Shown: one piece after another, positions 8,050 through 16,235 of the stretch
How the letters are laid out: every line of letters starts with the position of its first letter
How positions within the stretch are numbered: the first letter of the stretch is position 1
From: JAIBBG01 sp040381475
GTDB taxonomy: Bacteria; Bacteroidota; Bacteroidia; Flavobacteriales_D; Sanyastnellaceae
Direction of reading: 5' to 3'
NCBI GenBank assembly: GCA_040381475.1
Contig: JBEIHH010000019.1
Coordinates: 1 to 33,726, forward strand
Length of the DNA stretch: 33,726 bases
Made by a program: the position numbers and the translations under genes
Notes under the pieces: model-generated
Told to the model about the DNA's origin: nothing
The model's database searches: none
The model's input: only the letters and a program-made list of their open reading frames with translations

Positions 8050-8713
8050 ATTTTACAGCTACTATACCGGATGTATGTCTCGCTTCTATTCGGTGAATAC
8101 CCGTTTCTCTGGGTAAGAGAATGATTGATTTCATCAATTCATAATCCTTGTGTTGATTGACAAAATCAACTTCGGACGTATCAATAAGCAAAACGTGCAT
8201 GTGCTCGTGTTGTCTGATAAATTCCAGATATTGGTGCTGAATGTTTTCGAGATAAGCATCTGTTATCTTGTTCTCGTAACTCCTGCCGCGTTTGCGAATG
8301 TTTCGTTGCAGATGCTCTACATCGAGGTACAGGTATACCAGCAAATCAGGAGCGGGGCAACTTCCCTCGACGATCTCAAACATTTTCAGAAAAAGATCAT
8401 ACTCATCCTTGTTGAGATTGTTCTTGGCAAAAATCTGACACTTGCTGATGAAATAATCCGAAACGATTACCGGTGAAAACAAATCACCGGAATTCATCTC
8501 ACGTTTCAGTTGAGAAAAACGTTCCGATAAAAAACTGAGTTCAACAGGAAAGGCATAACGCTCGGGCTGCTCATAAAACTTAGGTAAAAACGTATTGTCA
8601 GCGAACTCCTCCAGCACCAGTTTCGACTGGATATCGGCCGCCAGCTTCGTCGCAAGACTGGTCTTGCCCGCACCGATATTTCCTTCTATGGCGATATATC
8701 TGTAAGGTATCAT
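8048..8713 (-). CDS. Deoxynucleoside kinase (dNK family)
   Basis: 221 residues. The P-loop GNIGAGKTS (11-19), the LEEF..N.FLPKFYEQPERYAFPVELSFLSERF segment, the SDYFISKCQIFA region and the LID motif RKRGRSYE define the deoxynucleoside kinase family that phosphorylates salvaged deoxynucleosides (deoxyadenosine or deoxyguanosine type in Bacteroidota; the exact substrate cannot be read here). The start at 8713 is chosen because the ATG overlaps the folK stop as ATGA, giving the classic 4-bp coupled overlap, and because MIPYRYIAIEG leads directly into the P-loop. An upstream start at 8743 would overlap folK by 34 bp. Confidence 0.9.
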   Translation of the reverse strand: MIPYRYIAIEGNIGAGKTSLATKLAADIQSKLVLEEFADNTFLPKFYEQPERYAFPVELSFLSERFSQLKREMNSGDLFSPVIVSDYFISKCQIFAKNNLNKDEYDLFLKMFEIVEGSCPAPDLLVYLYLDVEHLQRNIRKRGRSYENKITDAYLENIQHQYLEFIRQHEHMHVLLIDTSEVDFVNQHKDYELMKSIILLPRETGIHRIEARHTSGIVAVK

Positions 8714-9201
8714 AGCCTTGTCACCTTCGTGGTATCTGTACACTCCTTCAACAAGACTGCAATTGACTTTTTAAGTTCCGGATGTTCCAATTCCGGGGCA
8801 ATTTCGCAAAGCGGCATCAATACGAATTTGCGATCCTGCATTCTGGGATGGGGAACTTTCAACTTCTCATCATCCAGAATTTCCATATCGATAAGAAGAA
8901 TATCGACATCCATTTCTCTCGATAGGTATTCTTCATCGCTCCGTTCACGTCCATAAAAATCCTCGAGTTCAAGTACTTCCTGCAACAACTCCTTATTGGT
9001 TAAAGATGACTCAATACAAACAACCTGATTCAAAAAAGGTGGTGCATCCTGCATTCCCCAAGCCTCGCTTTCATACACAGACGAAATAGCGACGATATCA
9101 CCAAAATTAAATTCAATGAACATCCTGGTTTCTTCAAGATTAGCCTCCCGCTCGCCGAGATTGCCTCCAATGCATAAGTAGATCGTACGCTTCAATGCCA
9201 T
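8710..9201 (-). CDS. folK: 6-hydroxymethyl-7,8-dihydropterin pyrophosphokinase
   Basis: 163 residues, the usual HPPK length. It transfers pyrophosphate from ATP to 6-hydroxymethyl-dihydropterin in folate synthesis. Visible family features are the opening LCIGGNLGEREANL, SSVYESEAWG, PPFLNQVV, the acidic metal-binding segment SREMDVDILLID, and PHPRMQDRKFVLMPL. It overlaps the downstream kinase gene by 4 bp, so the two are probably translationally coupled. Another pterin gene (folE) lies about 5 kb away on the same strand but is not in the same operon. Confidence 0.95.
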   Translation of the reverse strand: MALKRTIYLCIGGNLGEREANLEETRMFIEFNFGDIVAISSVYESEAWGMQDAPPFLNQVVCIESSLTNKELLQEVLELEDFYGRERSDEEYLSREMDVDILLIDMEILDDEKLKVPHPRMQDRKFVLMPLCEIAPELEHPELKKSIAVLLKECTDTTKVTRL

Positions 9202-9205
9202 CGTG

Positions 9206-9213
9206 CGAATTTA
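9206..9213 (-). promoter_or_regulatory. Possible -7 box (TAAATTCG) for folK
   Basis: One mismatch to TAnnTTTG on the minus strand, only 4 nt upstream of the folK ATG. No -33 TTTG is visible. Confidence 0.3.
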
Positions 9214-9362
9214 ATCAGCACCGTGAAGAAATCTTGCAGCGACATTATAAATAAGTCGGCATTCGAAATTTCATGTATTCCCAAAAACAACAACAAAAGT
9301 ACCGCTCAGGATATGGCCATGCCGTTTGTGTAAATAACTATCACTGAGGTCTGAAAAGGAAA

Positions 9363-9370
9363 TAAGTTTG
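9363..9370 (+). promoter_or_regulatory. Predicted -7 box (TAAGTTTG) for sppA
   Basis: Exact match to TAnnTTTG, 23 nt before the chosen sppA ATG. It supports the ATG at 9394 over an in-frame TTG at 9373, which would sit at about the transcription start. Confidence 0.45.
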
Positions 9371-9393
9371 GTTTGAATTTTAAATACTCAATC

Positions 9394-11187
9394 ATGAATT
9401 TTTTCAAAACTCTTTTAGCCTCGATCCTCGGCACAATCCTAGGTCTTGGTCTATTGTTCCTCATCTTCATCGGGATCATCGCAGGTCTGGTTGGCAGCAT
9501 GGAAAAAAAGGCAGTAAACGTTGAAGAGAATACTGTTTTACACCTGAAATTCGACAACCTCCTGACGGAACGTGGCAACGACAAAGACGTAACATTCGAT
9601 CCAACCAATTTCGAAAGTGATTCAAAAACCGGTCTGAATCATATCATGGCCGACCTGGAAAAAGCGAAAAACGATCCTAAAGTGAAGGGTATATTCCTTG
9701 AACCTTCTCAGGTGCTTGCAGCGCCAAGTACGATGCTGGATGTACACCGCGCGCTTGAAGACTTCAAATCATCCGGGAAATGGATCGTTTCTTATTCTGA
9801 AGATTTTAGCCAGGGAGCATATTATCTTGCAAGCACTGCCAACGAAATTTACTTGTATCCTCAAGGATCGCTCGACTGGCGTGGAATAAACGCTGAACTT
9901 ATGTTCTTCAAAAAGCTTCTGGACAAGTTGCAGATTGACGCACAGGTTATCCGCGGACCAAACAACAAATTCAAAAGCGCGGTAGAGCCTTATATCTATG
10001 ATCAGATGTCTCCGGAAAATGAAGAACAACTCAAAACCTTCATCAGTGATATCTGGCGTGTTATGTTGGATGGAATCAGCGCCAGCAGAGGTATCTCTGT
10101 TGCGGATTTGAACCGATATGCCGACGAACTGGCCTTTGTTCAACCTGAAAAAGCCGCTGAAGCACGTATGGTCGATGGACTCAGGTACCGTGATGAAGTG
10201 ATTGCCATCATCAAATCCAAACTGGGAATTGATGCATCTGCAAAAGACTCCGAACTTAAATTCGTAACACTCGGTGATTACCACAACAGCGGTGGTGAAA
10301 AGAATGAAAAAGACTCTCCTGATTACAAAAAAGACAAAGTTGCCGTTGTTTATGCTGTCGGTGCTATTGAAAGCGGCGAAGGTGATGACTTCACCATTGG
10401 CAGCGAGAGAATTGCAGGTGCATTGAAAAAGGCCCGTGAAGATGAGAAAGTAAAAGCCATTGTTCTCCGTGTAAACTCGCCTGGAGGTTCAGCACTCGCA
10501 TCAGATGTGATATGGCGAGAAACCGAACTGATACGTCAAAGTGGTAAACCATTTTATGTTTCCATGGGCGACTATGCTGCATCAGGCGGTTACTATATCA
10601 GCTGCAGTGCAGAAAAGATTTATGCGAACACAAACACTATTACAGGTTCAATTGGTGTGTTCGGCATCGTGCCCAACATGCAGAAATTCTGGGATGAAAA
10701 ACTCGGTGTTACGTTCGATCGTTATGAAACGAATCCCCATGCCGATCTTATCTCTGTGAACAAACCTCTCGATGAGATGGAAATGAAGGCAATGCAAGAC
10801 ATGGTTACCGACATCTACGATGACTTCACCGGAAAAGTAGCCAAAGGACGCAATATGACTCAGGCTCAGGTCGACAGCATTGGTCAGGGACGCGTATGGA
10901 GCGGTGAAGATGCAAAGATGATCGGACTTGTTGACGAAATCGGAAACCTTCAGGACTGTGTTCGCGCCATTGCAGAAAAAGCAGGAATGACAGATTATGC
11001 AGTGAAAGAACTTCCTGACCTGATCGATCCTTTCCAAAAATTAATCGAAGACATTACAGGTAAAAAAGAAACAAAAATTCTTCAGGAAGTGCTCGGTGAA
11101 AACTACCGGATATATGAAGATCTGCGTGAGATTCAGAACATGAAAGGCATTCAGACCCGTTTACCTTTCCTGATCGAAATTCAATAA
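9394..11187 (+). CDS. sppA: Signal peptide peptidase SppA, 67-kDa type
   Basis: 597 residues from ATG 9394. SppA is a membrane-anchored serine protease that degrades cleaved signal peptides. A single hydrophobic segment (about 6-34) is the membrane anchor. Two ClpP/crotonase-like repeats follow, as in the long E. coli-type enzyme. The catalytic Lys lies in NKFKSAVEPY (Lys194) and the nucleophile Ser in DYAASGGYY (Ser397), with TGSIGVFG just after; positions are by analogy with the E. coli motifs. VNSPGGSA is also present. The ATG is preferred to the TTG 21 nt upstream. A strong terminator follows, so it is probably monocistronic. Confidence 0.95.
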   Translation: MNFFKTLLASILGTILGLGLLFLIFIGIIAGLVGSMEKKAVNVEENTVLHLKFDNLLTERGNDKDVTFDPTNFESDSKTGLNHIMADLEKAKNDPKVKGIFLEPSQVLAAPSTMLDVHRALEDFKSSGKWIVSYSEDFSQGAYYLASTANEIYLYPQGSLDWRGINAELMFFKKLLDKLQIDAQVIRGPNNKFKSAVEPYIYDQMSPENEEQLKTFISDIWRVMLDGISASRGISVADLNRYADELAFVQPEKAAEARMVDGLRYRDEVIAIIKSKLGIDASAKDSELKFVTLGDYHNSGGEKNEKDSPDYKKDKVAVVYAVGAIESGEGDDFTIGSERIAGALKKAREDEKVKAIVLRVNSPGGSALASDVIWRETELIRQSGKPFYVSMGDYAASGGYYISCSAEKIYANTNTITGSIGVFGIVPNMQKFWDEKLGVTFDRYETNPHADLISVNKPLDEMEMKAMQDMVTDIYDDFTGKVAKGRNMTQAQVDSIGQGRVWSGEDAKMIGLVDEIGNLQDCVRAIAEKAGMTDYAVKELPDLIDPFQKLIEDITGKKETKILQEVLGENYRIYEDLREIQNMKGIQTRLPFLIEIQ

Positions 11188-11206
11188 TTTGAAATATTTT
11201 TCAGTG

Positions 11207-11240
11207 GTGGAATCCGTTCCCGGATTCCACTCTTTTTTTT
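11207..11240 (+). terminator. Rho-independent terminator after sppA
   Basis: A perfect 10-bp stem, GTGGAATCCG (11207-11216) with CGGATTCCAC (11221-11230) and loop TTCC, followed by TCTTTTTTTT. It ends just 3 nt before the start codon of the methyltransferase gene. Confidence 0.92.
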
Positions 11241-11243
11241 GCT

Positions 11244-11810
11244 ATGGGTGAAAAATTATCAATGGATCAGCTGGGCAGAATTTCCGCTGAAGAATTCAGA
11301 AAATCAGAGAAAATACCCATCACGGTTGTTCTGGACAATATACGCAGCGGACTGAATGTCGGAAGTGCATTCAGAAGCGCAGACGCCTTCAGAATTGAAA
11401 AAATCATCTGCTGTGGATATACGCCCATTCCTCCACACCGCGAAGTGCTCAAGAGCGCTCTGGGAGCAACAGAATCGGTATCGTGGAATCATATCCCGGA
11501 CACCCGTGAGGCTGTGTGGCAGCTTCAAAGTCAGGGTATCAAAGTTTTCGCCGTCGAACAAACAACGGGGAGTATCCCGCTTCAGCAGTTCCAACCTGCC
11601 AGCTATTTGCCTTTGGCCATCGTGCTCGGCAATGAAGTTCAGGGAGTCAATCAGGAAGTGATTGAAAAATGTGACGGAGCGATCGAAATTACCCAGTTCG
11701 GGACCAAACACTCCTTGAATGTGGCAGTTTGCGTCGGAATTGTGCTTTACGATCTTTGCTCAAAAACCCGTGACCAGCCAACCCGACTTTTTGCAAATTT
11801 CGAAAGGTGA
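11244..11810 (+). CDS. TrmH/SpoU-family RNA 2'-O-ribose methyltransferase
   Basis: 188 residues. The SPOUT motifs are all present: motif 1 DNIRSGLNVGSAFRSADAF (31-49), motif 2 IVLGNEVQGV, and motif 3 IEITQFGTKHSLNVAVCVGIVLY, which form the knotted SAM-binding site. Such enzymes methylate a ribose in tRNA or rRNA; the target cannot be told from sequence alone. The protein lacks an N-terminal RNA-binding domain, so it is the short TrmH-like or TrmL-like form. The start codon lies 3 nt after the T-run of the sppA terminator, so either the terminator is leaky or a promoter overlaps it. The barrel gene begins 15 nt downstream. Confidence 0.9.
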   Translation: MGEKLSMDQLGRISAEEFRKSEKIPITVVLDNIRSGLNVGSAFRSADAFRIEKIICCGYTPIPPHREVLKSALGATESVSWNHIPDTREAVWQLQSQGIKVFAVEQTTGSIPLQQFQPASYLPLAIVLGNEVQGVNQEVIEKCDGAIEITQFGTKHSLNVAVCVGIVLYDLCSKTRDQPTRLFANFER

Positions 11811-11820
11811 ACTATATTTG
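11790..11820 (+). promoter_or_regulatory. Predicted promoter TTTG-N19-TATATTTG for the DUF6089-like gene
   Basis: -33 TTTG at 11790-11793 and -7 TATATTTG at 11813-11820 with a 19-bp spacer, an exact match to the Bacteroidota vegetative promoter. It lies inside the end of the methyltransferase gene, and only 5 nt separate the -7 box from the GTG start, which implies a leaderless or nearly leaderless mRNA. Confidence 0.55.
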
Positions 11821-11825
11821 TGTAG

Positions 11826-12818
11826 GTGATTCGTGCTTCCCTCATAATATTGACTACTTGTTTGGTTTCGGGATTACTGCGTGCTCAGAATTTCGATTTT
11901 TTCTCCGAAGAAGCTTATCTCAGGCATCCCAACCACATCGAATTCGGGTTGGGTGTAACCAATTTTTTGGGTGATCTTGGAGGCAAGAACGGAGTTGGCA
12001 CAAACGACCTGCGTGATCTGGAGTTTACGGAGTTCAATTTCGGAGGTTATGTGGGTTTCAGGCACGCATTCCATAAGAATTTTTACGGCCGTTTTAATCT
12101 TGCCTATGGCCGCGTGAGTGGTGATGACAAACTGACCAAGGAAGCATTTCGCAACAACCGCAATCTGTCTTTTCGCTCTGATATTTTTGAGCTTAACCTG
12201 ATGGGCGAATTATTCATCCGGATAGGAGGAAAAAAAGGTCATCAGCACGATCTGAGAATCGAGGACACAGACGAAAAACCATGGAGAGTTCGTGGTTCAT
12301 ACTTGTCTTTGTTTGGCGGTATTGGTGTTTTCAATTTTAATCCGAAAACTCAATATCAGGGACAATGGATTGAACTTGCGCCACTTTCAACCGAAGGTCA
12401 GGGACTACCGGGAGGAGTTGAACCATACAAATTATGGCAACTCAACATTCCGCTGGGAATTGATTACATGGTGCGAATGCACAAGCTTTGGTCCTTTGGT
12501 ATTGAAGCTACTTATCGATACACCTTCACGGATTATATCGACGATGTGAGCGGTGAATATTACAATCCCAATGATCTTCAACTCTATCTGGGCGGAAATA
12601 CTGGAGAAGTGGCAGCCTATCTTTCCAATCCGGCATTGGGTGCCCATAATGATGGAAAACCAGCCTTTGTAACCGCCACAGGCCAGCAGCGCGGAGATAA
12701 AGGCGATAAGGACGGTTATTTGTATGTGATGCTTAAAGCTGACTACCTCATCATCAGTAAAAGGGCTAAATTGAAATCCAAGCGCCACTTCAAGAAAAAG
12801 GCCAGGACTGTAATCTGA
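11826..12818 (+). CDS. DUF6089-like outer-membrane beta-barrel protein
   Basis: 330 residues from a GTG start; the in-frame codon just upstream (TAG 11823-11825) is a stop, so GTG 11826 is the earliest possible start and gives a good signal peptide (ASLIILTTCLVSGLLRAQ). The mature part begins HPNHIEFGLGVTNFLGDLGG, typical of the DUF6089-type barrels of Bacteroidota, and alternates amphipathic strands with loops to the end (YLYVMLKADYLIISKRAKLK). The function is unknown; membership of the outer membrane is inferred from the strand pattern and signal. It may be read from its own promoter inside the upstream gene. Confidence 0.8.
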   Translation: MIRASLIILTTCLVSGLLRAQNFDFFSEEAYLRHPNHIEFGLGVTNFLGDLGGKNGVGTNDLRDLEFTEFNFGGYVGFRHAFHKNFYGRFNLAYGRVSGDDKLTKEAFRNNRNLSFRSDIFELNLMGELFIRIGGKKGHQHDLRIEDTDEKPWRVRGSYLSLFGGIGVFNFNPKTQYQGQWIELAPLSTEGQGLPGGVEPYKLWQLNIPLGIDYMVRMHKLWSFGIEATYRYTFTDYIDDVSGEYYNPNDLQLYLGGNTGEVAAYLSNPALGAHNDGKPAFVTATGQQRGDKGDKDGYLYVMLKADYLIISKRAKLKSKRHFKKKARTVI

Positions 12819-13036
12819 TCAGTTATCCTGTTTTTATTTCTGCCTGATTAAACGCGATGTCCTATGCAACGGTTGGATCCTTTTTCTGCCTCTTGTTAGC
12901 GCAATGAACAGCAGAAATGCACACATCGGTAATTTGCAACCAAGCCTCTAAAATAGGTTCCCCGGCCTTTATGCATTTCATCAACCAGAAAGCAGGCTGT
13001 AAAATACTTTTCATTGCGGAGTAAATTTTGGAACAT

Positions 13037-13062
13037 AAAAAAACCGCCCGAAGGCGGTTTTT
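13037..13062 (-). terminator. Rho-independent terminator of the BI-1 family gene
   Basis: Stem AAAAACCGCC/GGCGGTTTTT with loop CGAA (13039-13062). On the minus strand it ends in a run of seven T's and lies 19 nt beyond the stop of the BI-1 gene. The symmetry may also stop readthrough from the barrel gene on the plus strand. Confidence 0.85.
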
Positions 13063-13080
13063 GATGTCATTATTTTCGGA

Positions 13081-13794
13081 TCAATCTCTTCTGCCACCAA
13101 AAATTCGCAGCAGGAATAAAAACAGGTTGATAAAATCAAGATATAGACTCAAAGCACCCATAACAGCGAGTTTGCCTGCCTCAGCAGTACCATACTCCAC
13201 TCCTGCCCCAATGCGCTTGATCTTTTGAGTGTCATATGCAATCAAACCGGTAAATACAAGCACACCGATGCAACTGATTACATAATCCAGCGTACCGCTT
13301 TTCATAAACCAATTCACCACAGATGCGATAATGATGCCTATCAGGGCCATCATCAATATGGAACCCAACTTGGTAAGGTCGGTCTTCGTGGTGTAACCGA
13401 TCACCGCCATGGTAGCGAATAGTCCGGCTGTAATTAAAAACACCTTCGCAATTGTTGCACTTGAATAAACAAGGAATATCACGCTCAGACTTAATCCCGT
13501 TATAAACGAATAAACCAAAAATATTGAGATCAGTGCTGTGTATGAAAGACGATTGAAAGCAAAACTCATGAGCAGAACTGCAGCAAGTGGCGAAAGCATG
13601 ATCACCCACTTGAGCAAAGGCGATGTCTGCAAAATATTCAGCATCATTCCGCTGGCAGCGAACCAATATGCAGCCACTCCTGAAATGACGAGAGCAAGCG
13701 TCATGTATGAGAAAACATTTGCTACGAAACTCCTTGATACGGATGCGCTATCAAGATCAATGGTTTGTTGATTGTAATTATCCAGGTTATTCAT
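13081..13794 (-). CDS. Bax inhibitor-1/YccA family membrane protein
   Basis: 237 residues from ATG 13794. The start was chosen because MNNLDNYNQ leads into the cytosolic N-terminus normal for the family, whereas the 41 extra upstream residues look non-coding. Seven hydrophobic segments can be counted, beginning at VANVFSYMTLALVISGVAAYW and ending in the family signature ALSLYLDFINLFLFLLRIFGG. BI-1 family proteins are pH-sensitive calcium-leak channels in the bacterial members studied; the physiological role here is unknown. A clear terminator follows. folE lies 231 bp upstream on the same strand with no obvious functional link. Confidence 0.93.
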   Translation of the reverse strand: MNNLDNYNQQTIDLDSASVSRSFVANVFSYMTLALVISGVAAYWFAASGMMLNILQTSPLLKWVIMLSPLAAVLLMSFAFNRLSYTALISIFLVYSFITGLSLSVIFLVYSSATIAKVFLITAGLFATMAVIGYTTKTDLTKLGSILMMALIGIIIASVVNWFMKSGTLDYVISCIGVLVFTGLIAYDTQKIKRIGAGVEYGTAEAGKLAVMGALSLYLDFINLFLFLLRIFGGRRD

Positions 13795-14025
13795 TCTAAA
13801 AAATAATTTCAGCAAAATAACATCATTCAAATCGATATTCAAAGTGATCTTGCCGGATACACTGAAATTGACAACATTTAACCCTGCATACCCTGGAAAG
13901 GGTTTTACGCAGAGCAACTGGTGATTTAAACGGCTTAATTACGAATCACCCTGCGCTGTTTAACGCCTGCCAGACAATGAAGCATCGCAGCTCTATTGAT
14001 AAAAGTTCCTAAAGTGAATATTTGA

Positions 14026-14637
14026 TTAACTCAGCTTCGAAGCGATAAGAGAAATAAACTCTCTACGCGTTTTGGCATCGCTGAGGAATGTGCCGCTGAA
14101 TGCACTTGTGGTTGTTGCACTGTTTTGTTTGCTCACGCCACGCATCTGCATGCACAGGTGATGAGCCTCAATGACAACTGCAACACCCAGCGGCTGAAGT
14201 GTTTCGTTGATACAATCTCTCACTTCAATCGTCAATCTCTCCTGAACCTGTAATCTTCTCGAAAAGACATCTACTATTCTGGGAATTTTGCTAAGGCCTA
14301 CAATCTTTCCATTAGGAATATAAGCTACATGCGCCTTACCAAAAAAAGGCAACATATGGTGCTCGCAAAGACTATACAATTCAATATCCTTTACCAAAAC
14401 CATTTCACTGTATTCTTCATCGAACATGGCACTGCGAAGTATTGCAGCAGGGTCTTGATCATATCCCTGAGTGATATAGGAATACGCCTTCGCCACACGC
14501 TCGGGTGTTTTGAGCAAGCCCTGACGATACGGATCTTCACCTATTTCCTCTAAAATGTTTAAGACGCTAGAGGCAATTTTCTTTTCGCTCGTGGTCAGTT
14601 CTTTCTCTATTTCGTTGCTCATGGATACAAGATTCAT
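14026..14637 (-). CDS. folE: GTP cyclohydrolase I
   Basis: 203 residues. FolE converts GTP to 7,8-dihydroneopterin triphosphate, the entry to folate, queuosine-type and biopterin-type pterins. Zinc ligands are visible as Cys91 and His94 in SLCEHHMLPFFG and Cys162 in HHLCMQMRG. Further motifs are GLLKTPERVAKA, VGLSKIPRIVDVFSRRLQVQERLT and the C-terminal SGTFLSDAKTRREFI. The ATG at 14637 is used; an ATG five codons later is also possible. The pterin synthase gene ends 76 nt upstream on the same strand, so the two probably form one transcription unit or at least act on the same pathway. Confidence 0.96.
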   Translation of the reverse strand: MNLVSMSNEIEKELTTSEKKIASSVLNILEEIGEDPYRQGLLKTPERVAKAYSYITQGYDQDPAAILRSAMFDEEYSEMVLVKDIELYSLCEHHMLPFFGKAHVAYIPNGKIVGLSKIPRIVDVFSRRLQVQERLTIEVRDCINETLQPLGVAVVIEAHHLCMQMRGVSKQNSATTTSAFSGTFLSDAKTRREFISLIASKLS

Positions 14638-14713
14638 CTTCTTACGTTGTAAATGTATACCACTTCAAACAAGCAGACCTTAAGTTGGTTCAAGTTATCA
14701 GCAGTATTTCAAT

Positions 14714-15133
14714 TTAACCAAAGTATTCTACTATGTTATTTTCAGTCTCGTAAAGCTTTACCGAATGCAAGGCTCGTTTGTCCGTTGACACGACATCAAC
14801 CAACCTGTGCCATATAGCTATCGCAACATTCTCCGCAGAAGTCAGCTTTCCCTGTAAAAAATCGACATCCATGTTGAGATTCTTGTGATCCAGTTCCGAA
14901 AGCACCCGTTCTTCTATCAGATCACTCAGAAATTTAAGGTCTATACAATAACCTGTATCTGCATCCGGCTCACCCTTCACCGTAACGAAAAGGGTGTAAT
15001 TGTGCCCATGCCAGTTGGGATTGGCACATTTGCCAAAAACCTTCGAATTGGTTTCGGCATCCCACTTGGGATTCCAGAGCTTGTGTGCGGCATTAAAATG
15101 CTCACGACGGGTTACGTATACTGTGTTGGGCAT
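14714..15133 (-). CDS. 6-pyruvoyl-tetrahydropterin synthase, animal-like active site
   Basis: 139 residues. This family acts on the FolE product. Zinc ligands are His17 (FNAAHKL) and His42/His44 (NWHGHNY). The catalytic Cys36 lies in FGKCANPNWHGHNY, with five residues between Cys and the first His, the spacing I recall from animal PTPS (GKCNNPNGHGHNY) and unlike the CxxxHGH spacing of typical bacterial QueD. LDHKNLNMD (Asp82/His83) and the pterin-anchoring Glu129 in KLYETENNIV also match the animal pattern. The likely product is 6-pyruvoyl-tetrahydropterin rather than the queuosine intermediate, but QueD activity cannot be excluded. No sepiapterin reductase is in view. An exact -7 box lies just upstream. 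Confidence 0.88.
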   Translation of the reverse strand: MPNTVYVTRREHFNAAHKLWNPKWDAETNSKVFGKCANPNWHGHNYTLFVTVKGEPDADTGYCIDLKFLSDLIEERVLSELDHKNLNMDVDFLQGKLTSAENVAIAIWHRLVDVVSTDKRALHSVKLYETENNIVEYFG

Positions 15134-15150
15134 GTTGCTACTTCGTTTTA

Positions 15151-15158
15151 CAAAGATA
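15151..15158 (-). promoter_or_regulatory. Predicted -7 box (TATCTTTG) for the pterin synthase gene
   Basis: Exact match to TAnnTTTG on the minus strand, 17 nt before the ATG at 15133. No -33 TTTG is evident. It lies in a 107-bp divergent region shared with hldD. Confidence 0.45.
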
Positions 15159-15218
15159 CTTCATCAACATTTGGAATTGCAGAAGGTTCATCCGCACCGA
15201 CACTTGTTGCTTTCTTCG

Positions 15219-15226
15219 TAAACTTG
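15219..15226 (+). promoter_or_regulatory. Possible -7 box (TAAACTTG) for hldD
   Basis: One mismatch to TAnnTTTG, 14 nt before the hldD ATG, facing away from the pterin synthase promoter. Confidence 0.3.
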
Positions 15227-15240
15227 CACTTTCGATTTCG

Positions 15241-16230
15241 ATGATAGTAGTAACAGGTGCCTCAGGTTTTATTGGAAGTTGTCTGGTATCCAGACTCAAT
15301 GAAGACCATTTTTATGACCTCATTCTTGTAGATGATTTCTCCGGAAACTCTAATCATGTTTACCATGAAAAGACAGGCAAAAACTACCTTGGCAAAAAAT
15401 ACAAGGCTCTTGTCGACAGGAAAGAATTTCCGGATTGGTTGCGCAAAAATGAAGATCAGGTTCAATTCGTTTTTCACATCGGAGCCAGAACCGATACAAC
15501 CGAATTCAATAAAGAAATTTTCGACGAACTCAATCTTGAATATACCAAAGAGCTTTGGCAAATCTGCGCGGAATTCGCTATTCCTTTTGTCTATGCCTCC
15601 TCGGCTGCTACATACGGTGGTGGTGAGTTTGGATATAAGGATGACCACAACATTATCCCGGCACTCAAACCACTAAATCCTTATGGTGAATCGAAAAACG
15701 ATTTTGATATCTGGGCTTTGAAGCAGGAAAAAGCTCCTTTTTTTTGGGCAGGACTGAAATTCTTCAACGTTTATGGTCCGAACGAATACCACAAAGGAAG
15801 AATGGCCTCGGTGATATTTCATTCATTCAATTCGATCAGCCAACTCGGTATGATGAAACTCTTCAGATCTCACAGACCTGATTTCACTGACGGAGGACAA
15901 AAACGGGATTTTATTTACGTAAAAGATGTGACCGAGGTATGCATGTTCCTCATGCATCATCGCAAAAACTCAGGTATCTACAACCTGGGTAGTGGCAAAG
16001 CGAGAACATTTTTAGATCTGACAAAAGCCACTTTTGCCAACATGGATAAATCGCCACAGATTGAATTCATTGATACGCCAGCTGATATTCGTGACAAGTA
16101 TCAGTATTTCACTGAAGCTGACATGTCAAAACTTAAATCCATTGGTTACAACAAGCCATTCCATACACTCGAAGAAGGTGTTCAGGATTACGTAAAGAAC
16201 TACCTCCTGCAGGATTTTAAAATCTACTGA
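15241..16230 (+). CDS. hldD: ADP-L-glycero-D-manno-heptose 6-epimerase
   Basis: 329 residues. HldD epimerises ADP-D-glycero- to ADP-L-glycero-manno-heptose, the donor for the heptose of LPS inner core. It is an extended SDR: NAD(P)-binding GASGFIGS (6-13), catalytic Ser in YASSAATYGGG, and Tyr148/Lys152 in NPYGESKNDFD. Family-specific motifs are HIGARTDTTE, FFNVYGPNEYHKGRMASV, GGQKRDFIYVKDV and DTPADIRDKYQYFTEADM. The ATG at 15241 begins directly with the Rossmann strand, as usual. It converges on ppx with a 5-bp gap and no terminator between them. waaA, another LPS core gene, lies 2 kb downstream. Confidence 0.95.
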   Translation: MIVVTGASGFIGSCLVSRLNEDHFYDLILVDDFSGNSNHVYHEKTGKNYLGKKYKALVDRKEFPDWLRKNEDQVQFVFHIGARTDTTEFNKEIFDELNLEYTKELWQICAEFAIPFVYASSAATYGGGEFGYKDDHNIIPALKPLNPYGESKNDFDIWALKQEKAPFFWAGLKFFNVYGPNEYHKGRMASVIFHSFNSISQLGMMKLFRSHRPDFTDGGQKRDFIYVKDVTEVCMFLMHHRKNSGIYNLGSGKARTFLDLTKATFANMDKSPQIEFIDTPADIRDKYQYFTEADMSKLKSIGYNKPFHTLEEGVQDYVKNYLLQDFKIY

Positions 16231-16235
16231 GCCGC

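Noticed and set aside
12857..12907. 16-codon ORF MSYATVGSFFCLLLAQ resembling a signal peptide
   Set aside because: Too short, no following reading frame, no promoter or conserved context; probably chance.
13600..15300. Hypothesis of a BI-1/folE/pterin synthase functional operon
   Set aside because: BI-1 is 231 bp from folE, and no functional link to pterins is known; only the folE/synthase pair is close enough.
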